64,000 nucleotides of DNA from Populus alba (taxonomy: Eukaryota > Streptophyta > Magnoliopsida > Malpighiales > Salicaceae), in contig NC_133293.1 in the NCBI RefSeq assembly GCF_005239225.2, positions 20,304,333 to 20,368,332 on the forward strand. Reading direction: 5' to 3'. This document shows, piece after piece, positions 20,484 through 32,699 of this stretch. The notes under the pieces are model-generated. The model searched no databases, was not told where the DNA came from, and was given only the letters and a program-made list of their open reading frames with translations. The position numbers and the translations under genes are program-made. The number at the start of each line of letters is the position of its first letter. The stretch's first letter is position 1.

Positions 20484-23400
20484 TCACGTGCTCAAATTCT
20501 CAATGATTCGGGACAGGGATGAGCGGGTTCCAAAGGCTGACGATACAACTCCCACTGCAATGATTATGATACAAACTGCAATCTACAGAAACAACAGTAA
20601 AAATGGGAACGAGAGCAGTGCCAAGCCTATCAATTATGCTTCAGAAAGTGCTGACAATTTTTAATACCAGAAAGGGAAGTAGAAGGAAGATGTTAAAAGC
20701 TGTTCTAAATTTGTGAATGGAGGCATTGATAACAGTGGCATACCTGAAATCTCGTTGCTTTACCCCTCAAGATGCTCAGAAAGCAAGCACAGGGAAGTAT
20801 CAAGGTCTGTTATAGATTTACTTGTTAGTTTAATTCAACCAAACCACGTTTTCAAACTTTTGAAGAGCATAGGAGAGGTCAAATGGCAAAACAAGACTCA
20901 GATAAGGAAGCTAAATTAATGGCTGTAGAAAACTTACCACAAGCATTGTGAGTAAAGATCCAATCAGTGACATGACCAAACCTGCAATGAAAGGAAATGT
21001 CGATGGTATAAAGTTGTAACCAAACAAGGTATGGAATATAAAACTGCAAGTTTAATGAAAATCAACTGGTTTTGCAAGAAACATGGTGTAAAATAATACG
21101 TAAGGTGACAATTAAGGGAGACTAACCGAAAAAAGGGATGGAGAGAGCGACCAATAAGGTAGAGATCACCAGTGCTGTCCTAATGCAAATCGCATACATG
21201 TGAGACTTCATGTGGTTTGATGGTATCAACTCCTCCAGACTCATTGCCACTGGAGACATGGTTAATGCATATTTGGTAAAGGGGTTAACCACCTGCAAGA
21301 GAACAGACAATGAATTAAAAACCTGTAAGAAAAAAATTGAATCCTGATTCTTGAAGAGAACAAACAGAACAGGTTAAAGTAAAGAACTGTAAGAACTGAT
21401 GAGCATACCGTAGTCCACACAGCAACCTTCGAGGCAACTAGATCTTGAGGCAAGTTAAGAGTGAATTGAGATTCTGTTTCTTCTCCGAACATCGTGTACC
21501 CCATGTAAGCAACTCCAGCATACATCAAAGTACAAATACCGAAGCTGTATGGATAACAGAACAATGGGAACATGAAGTAAGGAACACTTGAAATCACAGG
21601 CAGTTATTTTGAAAAAAAGAAACAGGGTTCTTGAGTAAAACTAGAACAAGTTTCCTACGATGAAGAAAGGAGGTAGAGAAACTTAAGTTACCATGCTAAG
21701 AGAACTGCAGGAAATCTGTTAGGCTGTGCCATGGAAGTGTAGATGTTCGGAAAAACAGCATGTCCTGAGTAACAGTAACCGTAGAGACCAATGGCAACAG
21801 GAAGAGTTCCAAGATTGAGTACCGTCCCTTCGCTGTGAATGCCCACTTTATCAACCAAACCAATCCAAAACAAGCACAGGACCACCAAAACTGATGCAAT
21901 AACTCCACCAGCTGGAAGAAAAGGGCTGAAATTTTAGAATTTCTCAAAACAAGATTGCTGCTTAATCTGATGAGCAGATTGTGAGCGTTGCAGCCTTTTC
22001 AACTTATTCCATTTTTAAGAAAATTGTTTCATGGATAGATGATATGGGTTAATCAAGAAGAAAAATGTGAATAAAATCATTTTGACGTCCATTGAAAAAT
22101 GTTTAAAATTCAAAATAACTTGATTTCAGAACACCTACCGGAAATGTAACTAAGGACACTGAGGTCTCTAAGCCAAACAGTAGGAAGAACGGCAAGGGTG
22201 GTCATCAATGCAAAAAAATGGTGGGAATCCAACTCAAATCCACCCAAACTTATTTTTGCATTTGGAAACAACGATGATAAATTATCACTCTCCAAAATTA
22301 TATATTCAACGCAACAAGCCTGCGGCATATCAAAAAATTTAGTCAGGTAACATTAGTCTATCAAATTATAAGGCTTCTGCATACTTCACTACGAATGACA
22401 TTCACAGGAATGAAACAAAAGAGAAATGCATGAAGATGCCAAGGGCAATAATCCACTTTATATCAGTGAACCAAAATTTATCACCTAGGCCAATGGTGAC
22501 AGAATTGCATATTTATAGCAGCAAAAAAGTTGTTGCCTTGGGTTATTATTTGTAGTTCACAAGTTCCATGGTTGTTTATGATAAATTAAACAGACGATCT
22601 ATTCACCATTGAGTGACTAATAGCCAAATAAAGACGATTTTGAAAGAAAAATATCATTATGGGATCCGTATGATCGGATCTTGGTTGTTGTAGAGGCAGA
22701 AAGCAACATCATATGAATCTGTGTTCACATTATAATTTAGGCCCTCACTTTCAAGAAAGCCAAAACTTTTTCACTTTTATAGGCGATCAATTTGCCGTAA
22801 ATCGGGTGCAACATTCGATGCAGCCGCCTACGGTCCAAGCAAGTGGTAGAGAAAATAAAGCTGTCAAATAAGATCCAAAACTTTGGACCAAATAATTTAA
22901 TTGGCCCCAGCAGGATATAGGTTACCATCATATTCTCTCCTAGAGGCAATCATGCTGAATTGATTAAAACACAGAGAGTAAATAATCCAGGAAAAGCCAG
23001 CTGTACTTACATACAATTCCACATACAATATTACCTGCAACCAGAAAAAACAAAGGCAAAAACGACAGTATCAGTCTATAGTCAAATTTGTAAACCAGTG
23101 CTTGATGTAAGTTCAAGAGGAGAAGTTTTGCATATCAATCCAACATTTTAACTGCAATTTCTTCAGGAAATGGAAGTTAAGAACTAGACTTACCGAGATG
23201 ACAACGCGACCGGCGGTACCGAAGGCAGCTTGGCCAATATCTGGGTAAGTTCCAAGTCCTGGTTCGCTATCCAAACAGTAACGCAAGAGCATCCCAGTGT
23301 AAAAAGAAAGAACTGCAAATATGAGCAATATGGATAGCCCTAGCCATCCTCCTTCTTTAGCAGCATAAGGAGTAGATAAAATACCTACTCCACACAGAAC

Positions 23401-25170
23401 ATTCAAGCCTGCATTATGAACCACGACAAGTACACAGTAACCACTAAATTAAACAATCCTTCTCAATTCAGCATGCAGGAATTCAACTTGACGCCAGGGC
23501 TTGCAGATTTACAGTTAATTGTTAGTAAATAATTTACATTAACAAACAGCAAGAGGCCAAAAGGCTCAAGAACAACGAGACAGATACATGTGCAGCATGT
23601 GCAAACTAAGCCACGAAAACATGAAACAGAAACATGGTTGTTTTGATGCTTAGGGAGATAATAATGAGAAGCGAACAAAGGGTCCCCGCCTACAAATCCT
23701 ATATTAAAGGTCATAAACAACAAATCATTCCATCATATTTCTAAGGTAGTTTTGGTTGTTTGAAGATATTTATTGCTACAGGCAATATTCTATTCCTAAA
23801 TATAGTCTCAGACACGCTAGCCATATTAGCTGACCCATGGAGACACTAAAAAACAAGATGTCATGGAACCTAACCTAGGGCCATGTAAGCAAGTGATGAC
23901 AACAAAATAATAAAGCATAATCTGTAATATCATTGGTTGATGAGGTGGTCCCGGCAATTGTAGGGTCTAGTTAGTGTCAAGTTTGATGGCCGTACTAATC
24001 CTAATATGGCAAGTGGCTCCATGGGGACAGGTAGGATGATTGCTAACAAATAACGATACTGTGTAAGAGCATGGTTTAGACAGTCGTGGCCAAATCCAAG
24101 CCGTCGATTGTGTGAGGGCCATGCTACAATGGATGATCTGGATTTGCCCAAGAGCGTGCCGGCCATTGTCCGTTGTGTTCGTTTCAACTTACCATTAAGC
24201 AGAGCTTGTCCAAATGAGCTTTGACGAGACATGGGAAGCTCATGCGAAACCCGGGATAGTTTCTCATCCTTTCTAATGGATGATGACCTTCTTAATAGAG
24301 TTGGAGGCAGTAGAGAACGAGAACTACGCCTTTGTGGTGGAAGTTGCTCGTCTTCTGGTTTGTCTAGTAGAGGCTTTACAACAGTAGGTAACGATTCTGG
24401 TGTGTGTCTTCTTGTAAGTGAAGAGGAAAGATACGAACTGCTTAATCTTGATAGTGTAGGAGTCCCCAAAAAAGTAAGATTTGGAGATGGTACACTACTG
24501 TATAAATCGATGGATTGCCTGAAACATCAGTTAACAGCCGTAGATAAGTGTCTGGAACTAGAAATAGCAGCAAATGCACATTAATGAAATACCTTAGGAT
24601 TAATGGATTTGCTAGTTAAAGACTTATAGTTCACATATTGATTTCATTAACATCAGATCACTGCTCAATAGACAAGAAAAGGTACTGTAGAGGATAAGGT
24701 ATTGATCTAGGTGACGAGGAAAATCATTCACTGAACGACTAAATTACAATAAAACATAAATTTTTTCCAAGCCTTTTGGTTCCTAACCATTATGAAATCA
24801 GTGAGCCAATGGCCCTAAAATGATCACTTTCCCGTTATGAAAGGCCTATTAAAGTTATCCCATGATCTGATTTCCCTGAAAACATGTTTTCTTTGATGAA
24901 TTAAAGCATCAAGAAAGTCCAAGACTGAACATGACATGAAATTAACAGAGCAAAACAGAGCAGAGTGAATGAGAGAAACCTGTAACTTTGAGGCCAAGAG
25001 GTGTTGTAAGAACCCGTTTTACTCTGCTGACGATTATCATCGGCCAAAGATTCATCAGAATCTGTTCCATTAACATCTGCTTCACCTTCTCCATCTCTGT
25101 TAAGTTCCTTCTCTTCATCTTCTTCTTCACTTTCTATGTAAAAATTCTGTTCTGATACTGAATTCTTCAT
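20484..25170 (-). CDS. AVT1: Vacuolar amino acid transporter, AVT1 group (AAAP family)
   Basis: Proton-coupled amino acid transporter of the AAAP/AVT1 group, expected in the vacuolar membrane. Eleven coding exons: 25170-24980, 24518-24193, 23408-23194, 23034-23011 (24 nt), 22319-22139, 21911-21692, 21544-21409, 21292-21127, 20981-20938, 20806-20744 and 20582-20484. All borders are GT-AG, phases agree, and the sum is 1665 nt, giving 554 residues, the usual size. The N-terminal 170 residues are soluble: an acidic stretch (ESEEEDEEKE) then the AVT1-type QSIDLYSS and FLGTPTLSRL blocks and a serine/arginine-rich part. The membrane domain opens with NVLCGVGILSTPYA, the AAAP signature, and goes on through about ten hydrophobic segments to the end. 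The start is supported by the family-like MKNSVSEQNFYIESE opening. AVT1C-like subgroup is my best guess. No break is seen. Confidence 0.93.
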
Positions 25171-25380
25171 TTTTGCCCCCTACTATTTCTCTCCCCTTCA
25201 AAAATCCCAGCTAAAATTCACACAACAAAACAAATAATTATTGGCTATGAAAAAAATTAAATGCTAAAAAAATAAAGTTAAAAAGAGAGATGCTACGAAC
25301 CTCAAATTGAAATTGATCACTTCTTATCCTATAGGATTTGGTAGCTTTAGTTTTCTAGCATCTGCACTTCGCAGCTTGTT
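25171..25380 (-). promoter_or_regulatory. 5' UTR and proximal upstream region of the AVT1 gene
   Basis: Sequence directly upstream of the start at 25170; no coding frame. A TTTCTCTCC run lies just upstream on the minus strand side. The promoter proper could not be pinned down. Confidence 0.35.
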
Positions 25381-26504
25381 CTGACTAGTTTTTTTTTTTT
25401 TACTGAATAACATAAAAGGAGATAAGAATTGTTATGGTTAATAAAATCTTGGAAACATAAATCAGAAACAAACGCATGAAAAGCAAACGCAGAATGACCA
25501 TCCGAAAGAAGATCTAAATCTGGGAATGTAAGCAAGCTTGGAAATTAACATAATTTTCAAGGCAATATGCGTTTGAAATATTCAAAAGGAACTCTACTCC
25601 GCCTCCTAGTCATCTTTCGTTGTAAAGGAAATACAGAAAACGAAAGGCAAAAGTAATGGAGTTTCCTTTCTATGTAAGAGGTTCTACTTTCCTGTCTAGG
25701 AAAACAAAACGTTTAACATACTTTACAGTGAAAAAAAGAGAACGAACACAAAGGATGATTCGCAAACTGCGAAGAAAAATACGTTATCAAGATTCCTCGA
25801 CTTTCCAAGGAACCAAACAAGGAGGATTCTTAAGAGTAAAAAGTCTAACGTACGTAGAGAAAGAAAGTTTTTGCTGCTGCTTTATTTTTTCTCCTCGTTG
25901 TTTCGAGATCCCACAAAGACCTTATAAGGGGAGAACAGGCGAGTCGTTAATATAGTTAAAGAATTGAGAGAAAGAGAGAGTTTTCTCGAATCTAGGATCT
26001 GAATAAACTCGTGAAAGACTAGAGAAAGACCTGGTTTTTTGAGACTCGAGAGAAACAGCAACGGAAAACACAGACCGAACTGATGTGTTCTTCTGTTTGT
26101 CTCTTGGTACTGTAATGATTTTCACCCTATATCGCTTGCTTATAGAATTACAGTTGTTGTCTTTGCTTCGCTCGGTTATAAATATAGTTAACAGATATGG
26201 TCTCGGGACCTTGCCTGAAAAAGAGAGGTCAGGTAACTAAAAGTTATTGGATTAATTTATGGTTTATTGGATCAGTTTAAGTGAATTATTTCTCTTAAAA
26301 TAATACTGTTTTTATTATTTTTAAAAAATCCTTGATATTATCTAAACCGTTTCAATTAAATCATTTTAAAAATATATTAATTATGTAAAAAACTTGATCA
26401 TTATCTATTAATTAACTAATTGTGTGAAAAACTTAATCAGCATGTACAAAAGCCAACCCCACTCTTAAGATCACCTAATGGTTAAGGCAGCTATCTTGGA
26501 AGTG
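25381..26504. other. Spacer, possibly leader exon or promoter sequence
   Basis: Less AT-rich than its surroundings. Has a poly(T) run at 25389-25401 and a + strand TATA-like TTATAAATATA near 26176-26186. An open frame at 25656-25955 on the + strand is lysine/arginine-rich and matches no family I know. I cannot decide between a long upstream leader of AVT1 and plain spacer. Confidence 0.4.
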
Positions 26505-26650
26505 TAATTATGATTAATTTTTAAAATATTTTTGTATTAAAATATATTAAAATAATATTTTTTTTATTATTTAAAAAATATTTTTGAGATTAGTATATTA
26601 AAACGATTCAAAAAATATAAAAAAATAATTTTTTACAAAAATATATTTAA
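26505..26650 (+). repeat. AT-rich fold-back repeat, copy 2
   Basis: Core TATTAAAATATATTAAAATAATA followed by TATATTAAAACGATTC; same family as copy 1. Confidence 0.5.
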
Positions 26651-26819
26651 ATTTAAGAGTCTACTTCCTATCTCTTATTATCCAAACATTAAAACTGGTT
26701 TGAAAAACCTTGTTTTTAAAACCAAAAAATTAGCAGCTTTCTTTTAATACGAAGAAAGAAGAAGATGGTTGATAACATAATCTATAACTCTGTAATTGCT
26801 TGCAGCTTCAAATATGATT

Positions 26820-26995
26820 TGGACGTATAATATTGATTATTTTATAAAGTATTTTTTATTTGAAAATATATTAAAATAATAATTTTTTAATTTTTTAAAA
26901 TTATTTTTAATATCAAAATGGTATGAAAACATTAAAAAAATTATTTTAAAATAAAAAATAAAAAATATTTTTAAAATAAAAAAATAACCGGATGC
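26820..26995 (+). repeat. AT-rich fold-back repeat, copy 3
   Basis: AAAGTATTTTTTATTTGAAA, then ATATTAAAATAATAATT, then ATATCAAAATGGTATG, ending AAAAAATATTTTT and an ACCGGATGCG junction. The left TATTTTTTATTT and the right AAATAAAAAATA can pair. Confidence 0.6.
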
Positions 26996-28169
26996 GTTAT
27001 TAATGTTTTTGCTATGATGTTTGTCACTTTGCCAGGAAAGGCAGCACTACGTGGCAACAGAACTGTCGAGTATCTTCCATAAATAAATAAAACTAGCAGC
27101 CCCTTTATACACTTTATTAATTTTCGAAATTATCATGATGTCTAGGCTGTCTAGCATATTTTTAAGAATTTATCTAGTAGATAATTTAATGATAAAAGTT
27201 TAAGATTAAAATATTTTTTTATATAATTTCAGATTTAAGTTTTATGAAATAGCCACTAAAAATTTATATAATTATTAACTGTAAAACTTATAAGATTAAT
27301 TAAGATATATTCAAGTTAAATTGTACATTCATATTAATAAAAAAATTAAAATTTATTCTTGTTATAAAAACCCAAACAGGTTCATCTAAGGCTTGAGTTG
27401 GTTTTTATTAAAAAAATAAAATGGTACAAGAATTGACCGACTTAGTTAAAATCTTTTTATTTTATTTAAAAAATAATAATTAAATAATATTAATTTTAAT
27501 AAATATAAATAAATTAAATAAATCCAAGCCAACACTAGTGATCCATTTTTCACACTTTGTTCTAGGTCTGGTTTTGAAACAATTGCACTATAAACTAAAA
27601 GGCGTAGGGGATTATTGTTCCTCCTCGCAATGAACGTTTTTTCATTACAAAACCTTTTTTTATTTCATTTTTAAATTGTCAAATCGAAGGCCAGGGTTAA
27701 TTTATTAAGAAAGGGCTAGATTAATTGCCAGGAGACCAAAGAGGCTTCAACAAAGTTTGTGTGAAATATGCATTTTAATCCCCATACTTTTCCAATTATA
27801 AATTTGTGGTCCCTTTAATTTTCAAAAAAATAAAAACAAAGTCAATTCCGGTTATAAGCTTTATTTTCTTTCTTGTCGGTCCCTAGTTGAGTCTAGAATA
27901 CATGAAAATTTCATCAAATTAGTAAAGTTGGAAGATTCCCAACTTAAAAAGCTTCTGAATTTGGAGTTTCCATCAATTATCTATGTAATTTCTTACAAAC
28001 ATCCTCTCCACATTTCGGTTTAGCTCTATTTAAAACAACATTATCCATGAAAGATAACTAACTTGAGTTAATCTAATAATTTATAAATTAATTCTGGTTC
28101 GAATTCTTTTTTGGATCAGACACCAGACACTAAAACCATGTATGACAACTAGATTAGTGTTCATTTAAT
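26996..28169. other. AT-rich spacer
   Basis: No gene seen on either strand; contains only short fragments of low-complexity sequence. Confidence 0.6.
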
Positions 28170-28370
28170 ATTTATTGATAGCAATTATTTTTTAAAATGT
28201 TTTTTGCTTGAAAGTATATTAAAATAATATTTTTTAACAATTTATTTTTTAATATTAGCAAATAAAACTATCTAAAAACACAAGAAAAAAAAAAACTAAA
28301 AAAATTGAAGCATAAAAATATACAAAAATAAATAATATTTTTAAAATATAAAAAACAAACCGTCCTTGAA
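28170..28370 (+). repeat. AT-rich fold-back repeat, copy 4
   Basis: Core GTATATTAAAATAATATTTTT and a closing AATAATATTTTTAAAATA followed by AAACCGTCCTTG; same layout as copy 3. Confidence 0.55.
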
Positions 28371-29331
28371 TTTTCAGACTTGAAACTTGATATTTGACAG
28401 GGTAACAGCTAGTATAATCCAGCGGTCAATTCCAAGCAACAAAAAGTTAGACATGGTATTCCATTGTAAATTTGTAAATAATAAAACCCAGATCATCCCT
28501 TTTCAATTAATGACCTTCTTGTCTTTGGTACAAACAGTTTTCATCAAGTTATTTTGAGAGGAAGAGGTTCTTCTGAATTCAATAAACATCTGAGGACCTT
28601 CATTTATTTAACCTCTCAATTTCTCCAGGAGGAGTACAACTGTACAAGTACAGACTACAAAAACGAGCAACCAATCAATTTACCGACAGGGGACAAAGAC
28701 CGATCGCATCAAACGGCTTCATTATGCAGCATCACAGATTGATTTTATGCACATGCTTTGCCTTTTCCTCGCAGGGGATTCTCAGCATTGTGGATAAGAT
28801 GCCTGTCCTTGTGATTTCGTTTCGGATAGATCAATAATTTCTTCGTTTCTCATAGCGCATGATTACTTCAATTCTATAGATGAATGGAAGTTGACTGACC
28901 TAATCAGCAAAGGGCCCATGATTGGATGCTTCGTCTGTCTTTGATAATGCATTTCAGTTTTTTTTGTGATTTAAAACATGGTAAATTAAACTCATCTTGA
29001 ATCGAGGGTTCAATTCGAAGAAAAAACCCAAAATGATTTGTTGAAGTTAAGTTAAAAAAACAAATCTAAACGAGCCCAAGCTGTTATTTTATTTGAAAAA
29101 GAAAAGGTGTTGCTGCATTCATCTTCACAATTCTACGGGCGGATCCCAAAAAACCTGGTTAATGTCATTGATTTTGGTGTGTGGCAAGAGATTGCAAGAG
29201 AAACAAAGGGTTCAACATACCAACTCAGAGAGCATGAATCCATGTAGATGGAGAACAGAAGTGGGTATGCCCTAAATTCCATCGAGCGATTACTTTCTTG
29301 GGGACATTGAGCACAGCATTTTAGCAGCACT
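28371..29331. other. Spacer with fragmented open frames
   Basis: Less AT-rich than the surrounding spacer. On the + strand from about 29160 a reading frame (DFGVWQEIARETKGSTYQLR...) is open apart from two stops and runs into the frame at 29332. It may be the 5' part of a broken gene of unknown kind. Confidence 0.35.
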
Positions 29332-29706
29332 GTGGCATTTGGAATCAAATCGGAATCGGGTGATGTCCAGATGACACCTTTCCCATTTGAAAACTACAAG
29401 TTTGGCTGGCAATCAGCAATAATCAATAACGTGGCCTTCAGATTGCCTTTCCTCACACTTCGTTTTCTGCCTGAGTCAGAAGCATCATCATATGATTTGA
29501 TGAAAACCAGTATGATATTATTGATGTTGTCACGTTATCTACCAAGAGACTCACAGGAGCATTCAAGCTTATATAAAAATCTAGTGCTTATCTCCACGAC
29601 ACCTTGCGTGATGTTAACATTTATAGCCTCACCTAGCAAGCTCAGGCAACACACGATGTTCGGTCCACTCCACATACATGGTGGCTATATCAGAAAGATC
29701 CAATGA
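29332..29706 (+). pseudogene. Unassigned open frame, possible remnant of a broken gene
   Basis: Open for 124 codons in a region of balanced base composition, unlike the AT-rich spacer around it. The same frame extends upstream through stops at about 29245 and 29308 to near 29160. The protein has no signal peptide, clear membrane segment or motif I recognise (it contains FPFENYKFGWQSAIINNVAF). A frame change near 29500 is possible. I do not assign a function. Confidence 0.25.
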
Positions 29707-31574
29707 AGGGATCATGTGGTTCGGTTACATCTCGCTGGTGTTTTTTGTTTTTTTTCATCTTTGAGGGATGGGTTTATGCTTGTTGTTGCTTGAGCCTTGA
29801 GCTGGTGGTTTCTCCACCTTGTCATTTTTTATTTGCAATTATTGTTGGCGGGTTGAGTCTGTTTCAGCTATTGCTTTGACCATGATCGAAACATATATAT
29901 ATATATATATAGCAAAAAATGTATCTTGAGATTTGATGAGATCCTTGATTAGAGGCTACATCATATTTTAATTTCACTTTGCTTGAGGTAGACTACAGAC
30001 TACAAGTCTTTTGAAGTCTTCTGAAATAATTGCAAGGTGGTTGATGAAGATACAGAGAGACAAGAACGGGAGTGGATGTAAGAAACACGTTTTATGGGGA
30101 ATCAAAGCATCATCCTTGTTAACCCTAAGGGTATAACTCAATTAATCAGGATATAAAATTAATCAAGATATAAATTTGTTTTTTAAAAAATTATCAATTC
30201 GAATATCTTATAAATTTCAGAATTATTGGAGGTTTACATGGTTATTAATTGTACAGGACCGTAAGATTAGTCTAAGTACACGTAAACTGAACTGAATCCC
30301 TATATGTTAATAATAATAATAATAATAATAATAAAGCATCAACTTGTGCCTTCATTTACAAGGTGTTCTTGGAACAGTGAAGCTGTCCACAAGTTTTGGC
30401 TTAAGAAACTGTTGATAACTGGTAAGATAGACCTATGCTTTTGCCCAAGTATGTGATCACCTCACGCATGATGAGATCTGTGAATAGGATTGAGATGCCT
30501 TCATGTTCTCTTTCATCATGTTCGTTAAGTCTAAAATTATTGAATTGAAGTGCACAAAGACTCATCCTTGGCTGTAAACAGTCTAATTTCTTAGATTAAT
30601 TTGATCCTGTGATTCCTGTCATATTTCAGGACCCCGTGATATATGTTAAATCTGAACCATTGGATTCAAATCATGCTTAGGGTGTCTAACGTCAACTTCT
30701 TTATGCTGCCTGATGTCATCTGCACTATCCAGGACTCGAGGAAGAACCGTATTGAAGATCAGCTCTGTACACCACCAGCTACATGAGAAGATCCATTAAC
30801 CAAAAGGATGAACATTGTGGGAGACTAGTGGGAGACCCATGCCATTCGTCGCTATACTTTTGATTATTAAAAAGGCCCACCAGATTAATCTACAAAAGTG
30901 CACCAAACACTAAGCAATATTCCAAGTGACTGAATCACATATTATACAATTCTCTTAAACCATTCCAGAAATCAAATAGCAGAAAGGTAAAAAGGTAAAA
31001 AGGCAAGTGCGAGGGAATCATGCAAAGTGGATAAGCCTCGCGAAATATTCTCCTGTTTCGAATCTCGTGACGTTTCCAGTCTATTCGAGATGAATCTTCG
31101 TTGATAAACTATGTCCTTAAATCTTGTCCAAATCATGCCATTTGTACAAAATGCATTCCGCGTGTCAATCACAAGAACAATTTTCTAAGAAAACTATGTT
31201 TCACCTGTCCAAACTACACAGTTTGAATAATTGCCCTAAATCCATGATTACAACCATAAAAGCAACGATACACATCAAAGGTAACAGTCAAAGCAATAAC
31301 TATAGTGTAGGCAATGAGATCATGCATGGAAAGAAGATTGGCATGCTTTTCTCTACTCAACTTCCAAGCTTCTCTCAATTATTGAGGAAGTTTAATTTAG
31401 ATGAATAAAAAACTTTCGCTGTTGCATTCAAGTGCGAATCGAAAAATCATTGAAGAAAGAGAACGAACTGTATACTGAACTAGAAGACGTAAATAGGCAG
31501 CATGAGTGGCTTAATTGTACTCTGATCTTAAAAGCCATATGTACACGTCTTGCCAAATAAATAGGGGGGCGAAC
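29707..31574. other. Spacer with microsatellites
   Basis: Includes a TA run (29888-29911) and an AAT microsatellite (30308-30334). No gene is supported; short open frames at 30972-31172 and 31124-31408 overlap on opposite strands and show no family features. Confidence 0.55.
30308..30334. repeat. (AAT)n microsatellite
   Basis: About nine perfect AAT units; suitable as a length marker. Confidence 0.9.
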
Positions 31575-31705
31575 TTGTATTTTTAAAATTTTAAAATTTT
31601 TTTTTTATTAATTTTTTAGATTATTTTGATACACTAATTTTTAATATAATTTTTTTAAAAAATAAAAATATATATATTTAATAAAAAAAATACTTTTAAA
31701 AAACA
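31575..31705 (-). repeat. AT-rich fold-back repeat, copy 5
   Basis: Reverse orientation: TTAGATTATTTTGATACACTAATTTT followed by AAAAAATACTTTTAAAAAACAACC, matching the inverted end of copies 3 and 4. Confidence 0.5.
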
Positions 31706-32513
31706 ACCATATCCATTCATTTAAATCTCCAAGATGTCATAACGCTGTCTTCCTCGTCAATTGATGTTTTATCTCCATCACGACGTTCTCATCGAGTGAA
31801 TGGTTCTATCCGTCCACGTTTTTGACAGACAACTTTCATCATGAGAACAAAGCTAACCATTCTTTGTTCTGTGATCGAGGGTCACCTGCAAATTTCCGTT
31901 ACCATGCCATGTATCGTACCAAATCCAAGACCCATAAATTCTTCCCTGCTAACTCCCATCTACAATAGTTGTGAATATATGCGATCAAATCTCCAGTCCA
32001 ACTGTAACTCAAAACGGTTTTTATATTGTAGATTGTAAATATTTTATCTATTGGCCGACTGATATAGTAAGACTGAAACCTCTATCAACAAATAGCAGAA
32101 TATCCCACATGACAAGAAACCTTGGAAGGATGTTCTAAGTTATTTGGTTTCATGAACAGAAAACAATCTGGTATGTACATTACATGACAAAGTTTAACGT
32201 ACAACTTATAAATCTTTCGTATAGCAACACCATGGCTTGGACTCTAGCGGGTATAAATAAACAGTGGCTTATCTCACTAAAAATTCCTACTTTTGTTGTA
32301 TGTAAAAAAGTATGATCGATCATCTTCTTTAAGTTAAACACGTGATAAGCTTATCCAGAGAGCACTCCTGCTGCTTCCAGTCAGCTGTCTAGCCTCTACC
32401 TACATCAGATAGTCGCATCAAGGATGAACACACAGTAGATCCTTGCATGATGATAAAAATTGCATAAAATCCACTAATGTTTTAACAGGTGATCAAGAAC
32501 CCAGAAATATATA
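31706..32513. other. Spacer and 3' UTR of the DHHC S-acyltransferase gene
   Basis: No coding sequence supported. The segment next to 32514 must carry the 3' end of the minus-strand gene. Confidence 0.5.
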
Positions 32514-32668
32514 TCAACTATCATGTGCAGTTGGGTAGCTCATTCCATCTTTTAGATGGCTTACTGCAGTGGGGCATAACCATTTCAGTATGTTTGGACC
32601 CAATACCTGATCAAAAGCAGATTACTTAGCAACTTATGGGATTAAAAGGGCAAAGAACAAATGGATAC

Positions 32669-32699
<31 letters not shown>

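Noticed and set aside
23463..23723. Minus-strand frame within the second AVT1 intron
   Set aside because: Lies between exons with good splice sites and has no AAAP similarity.
25656..25955. Basic + strand frame upstream of AVT1
   Set aside because: No known domain; RNA evidence would be needed.
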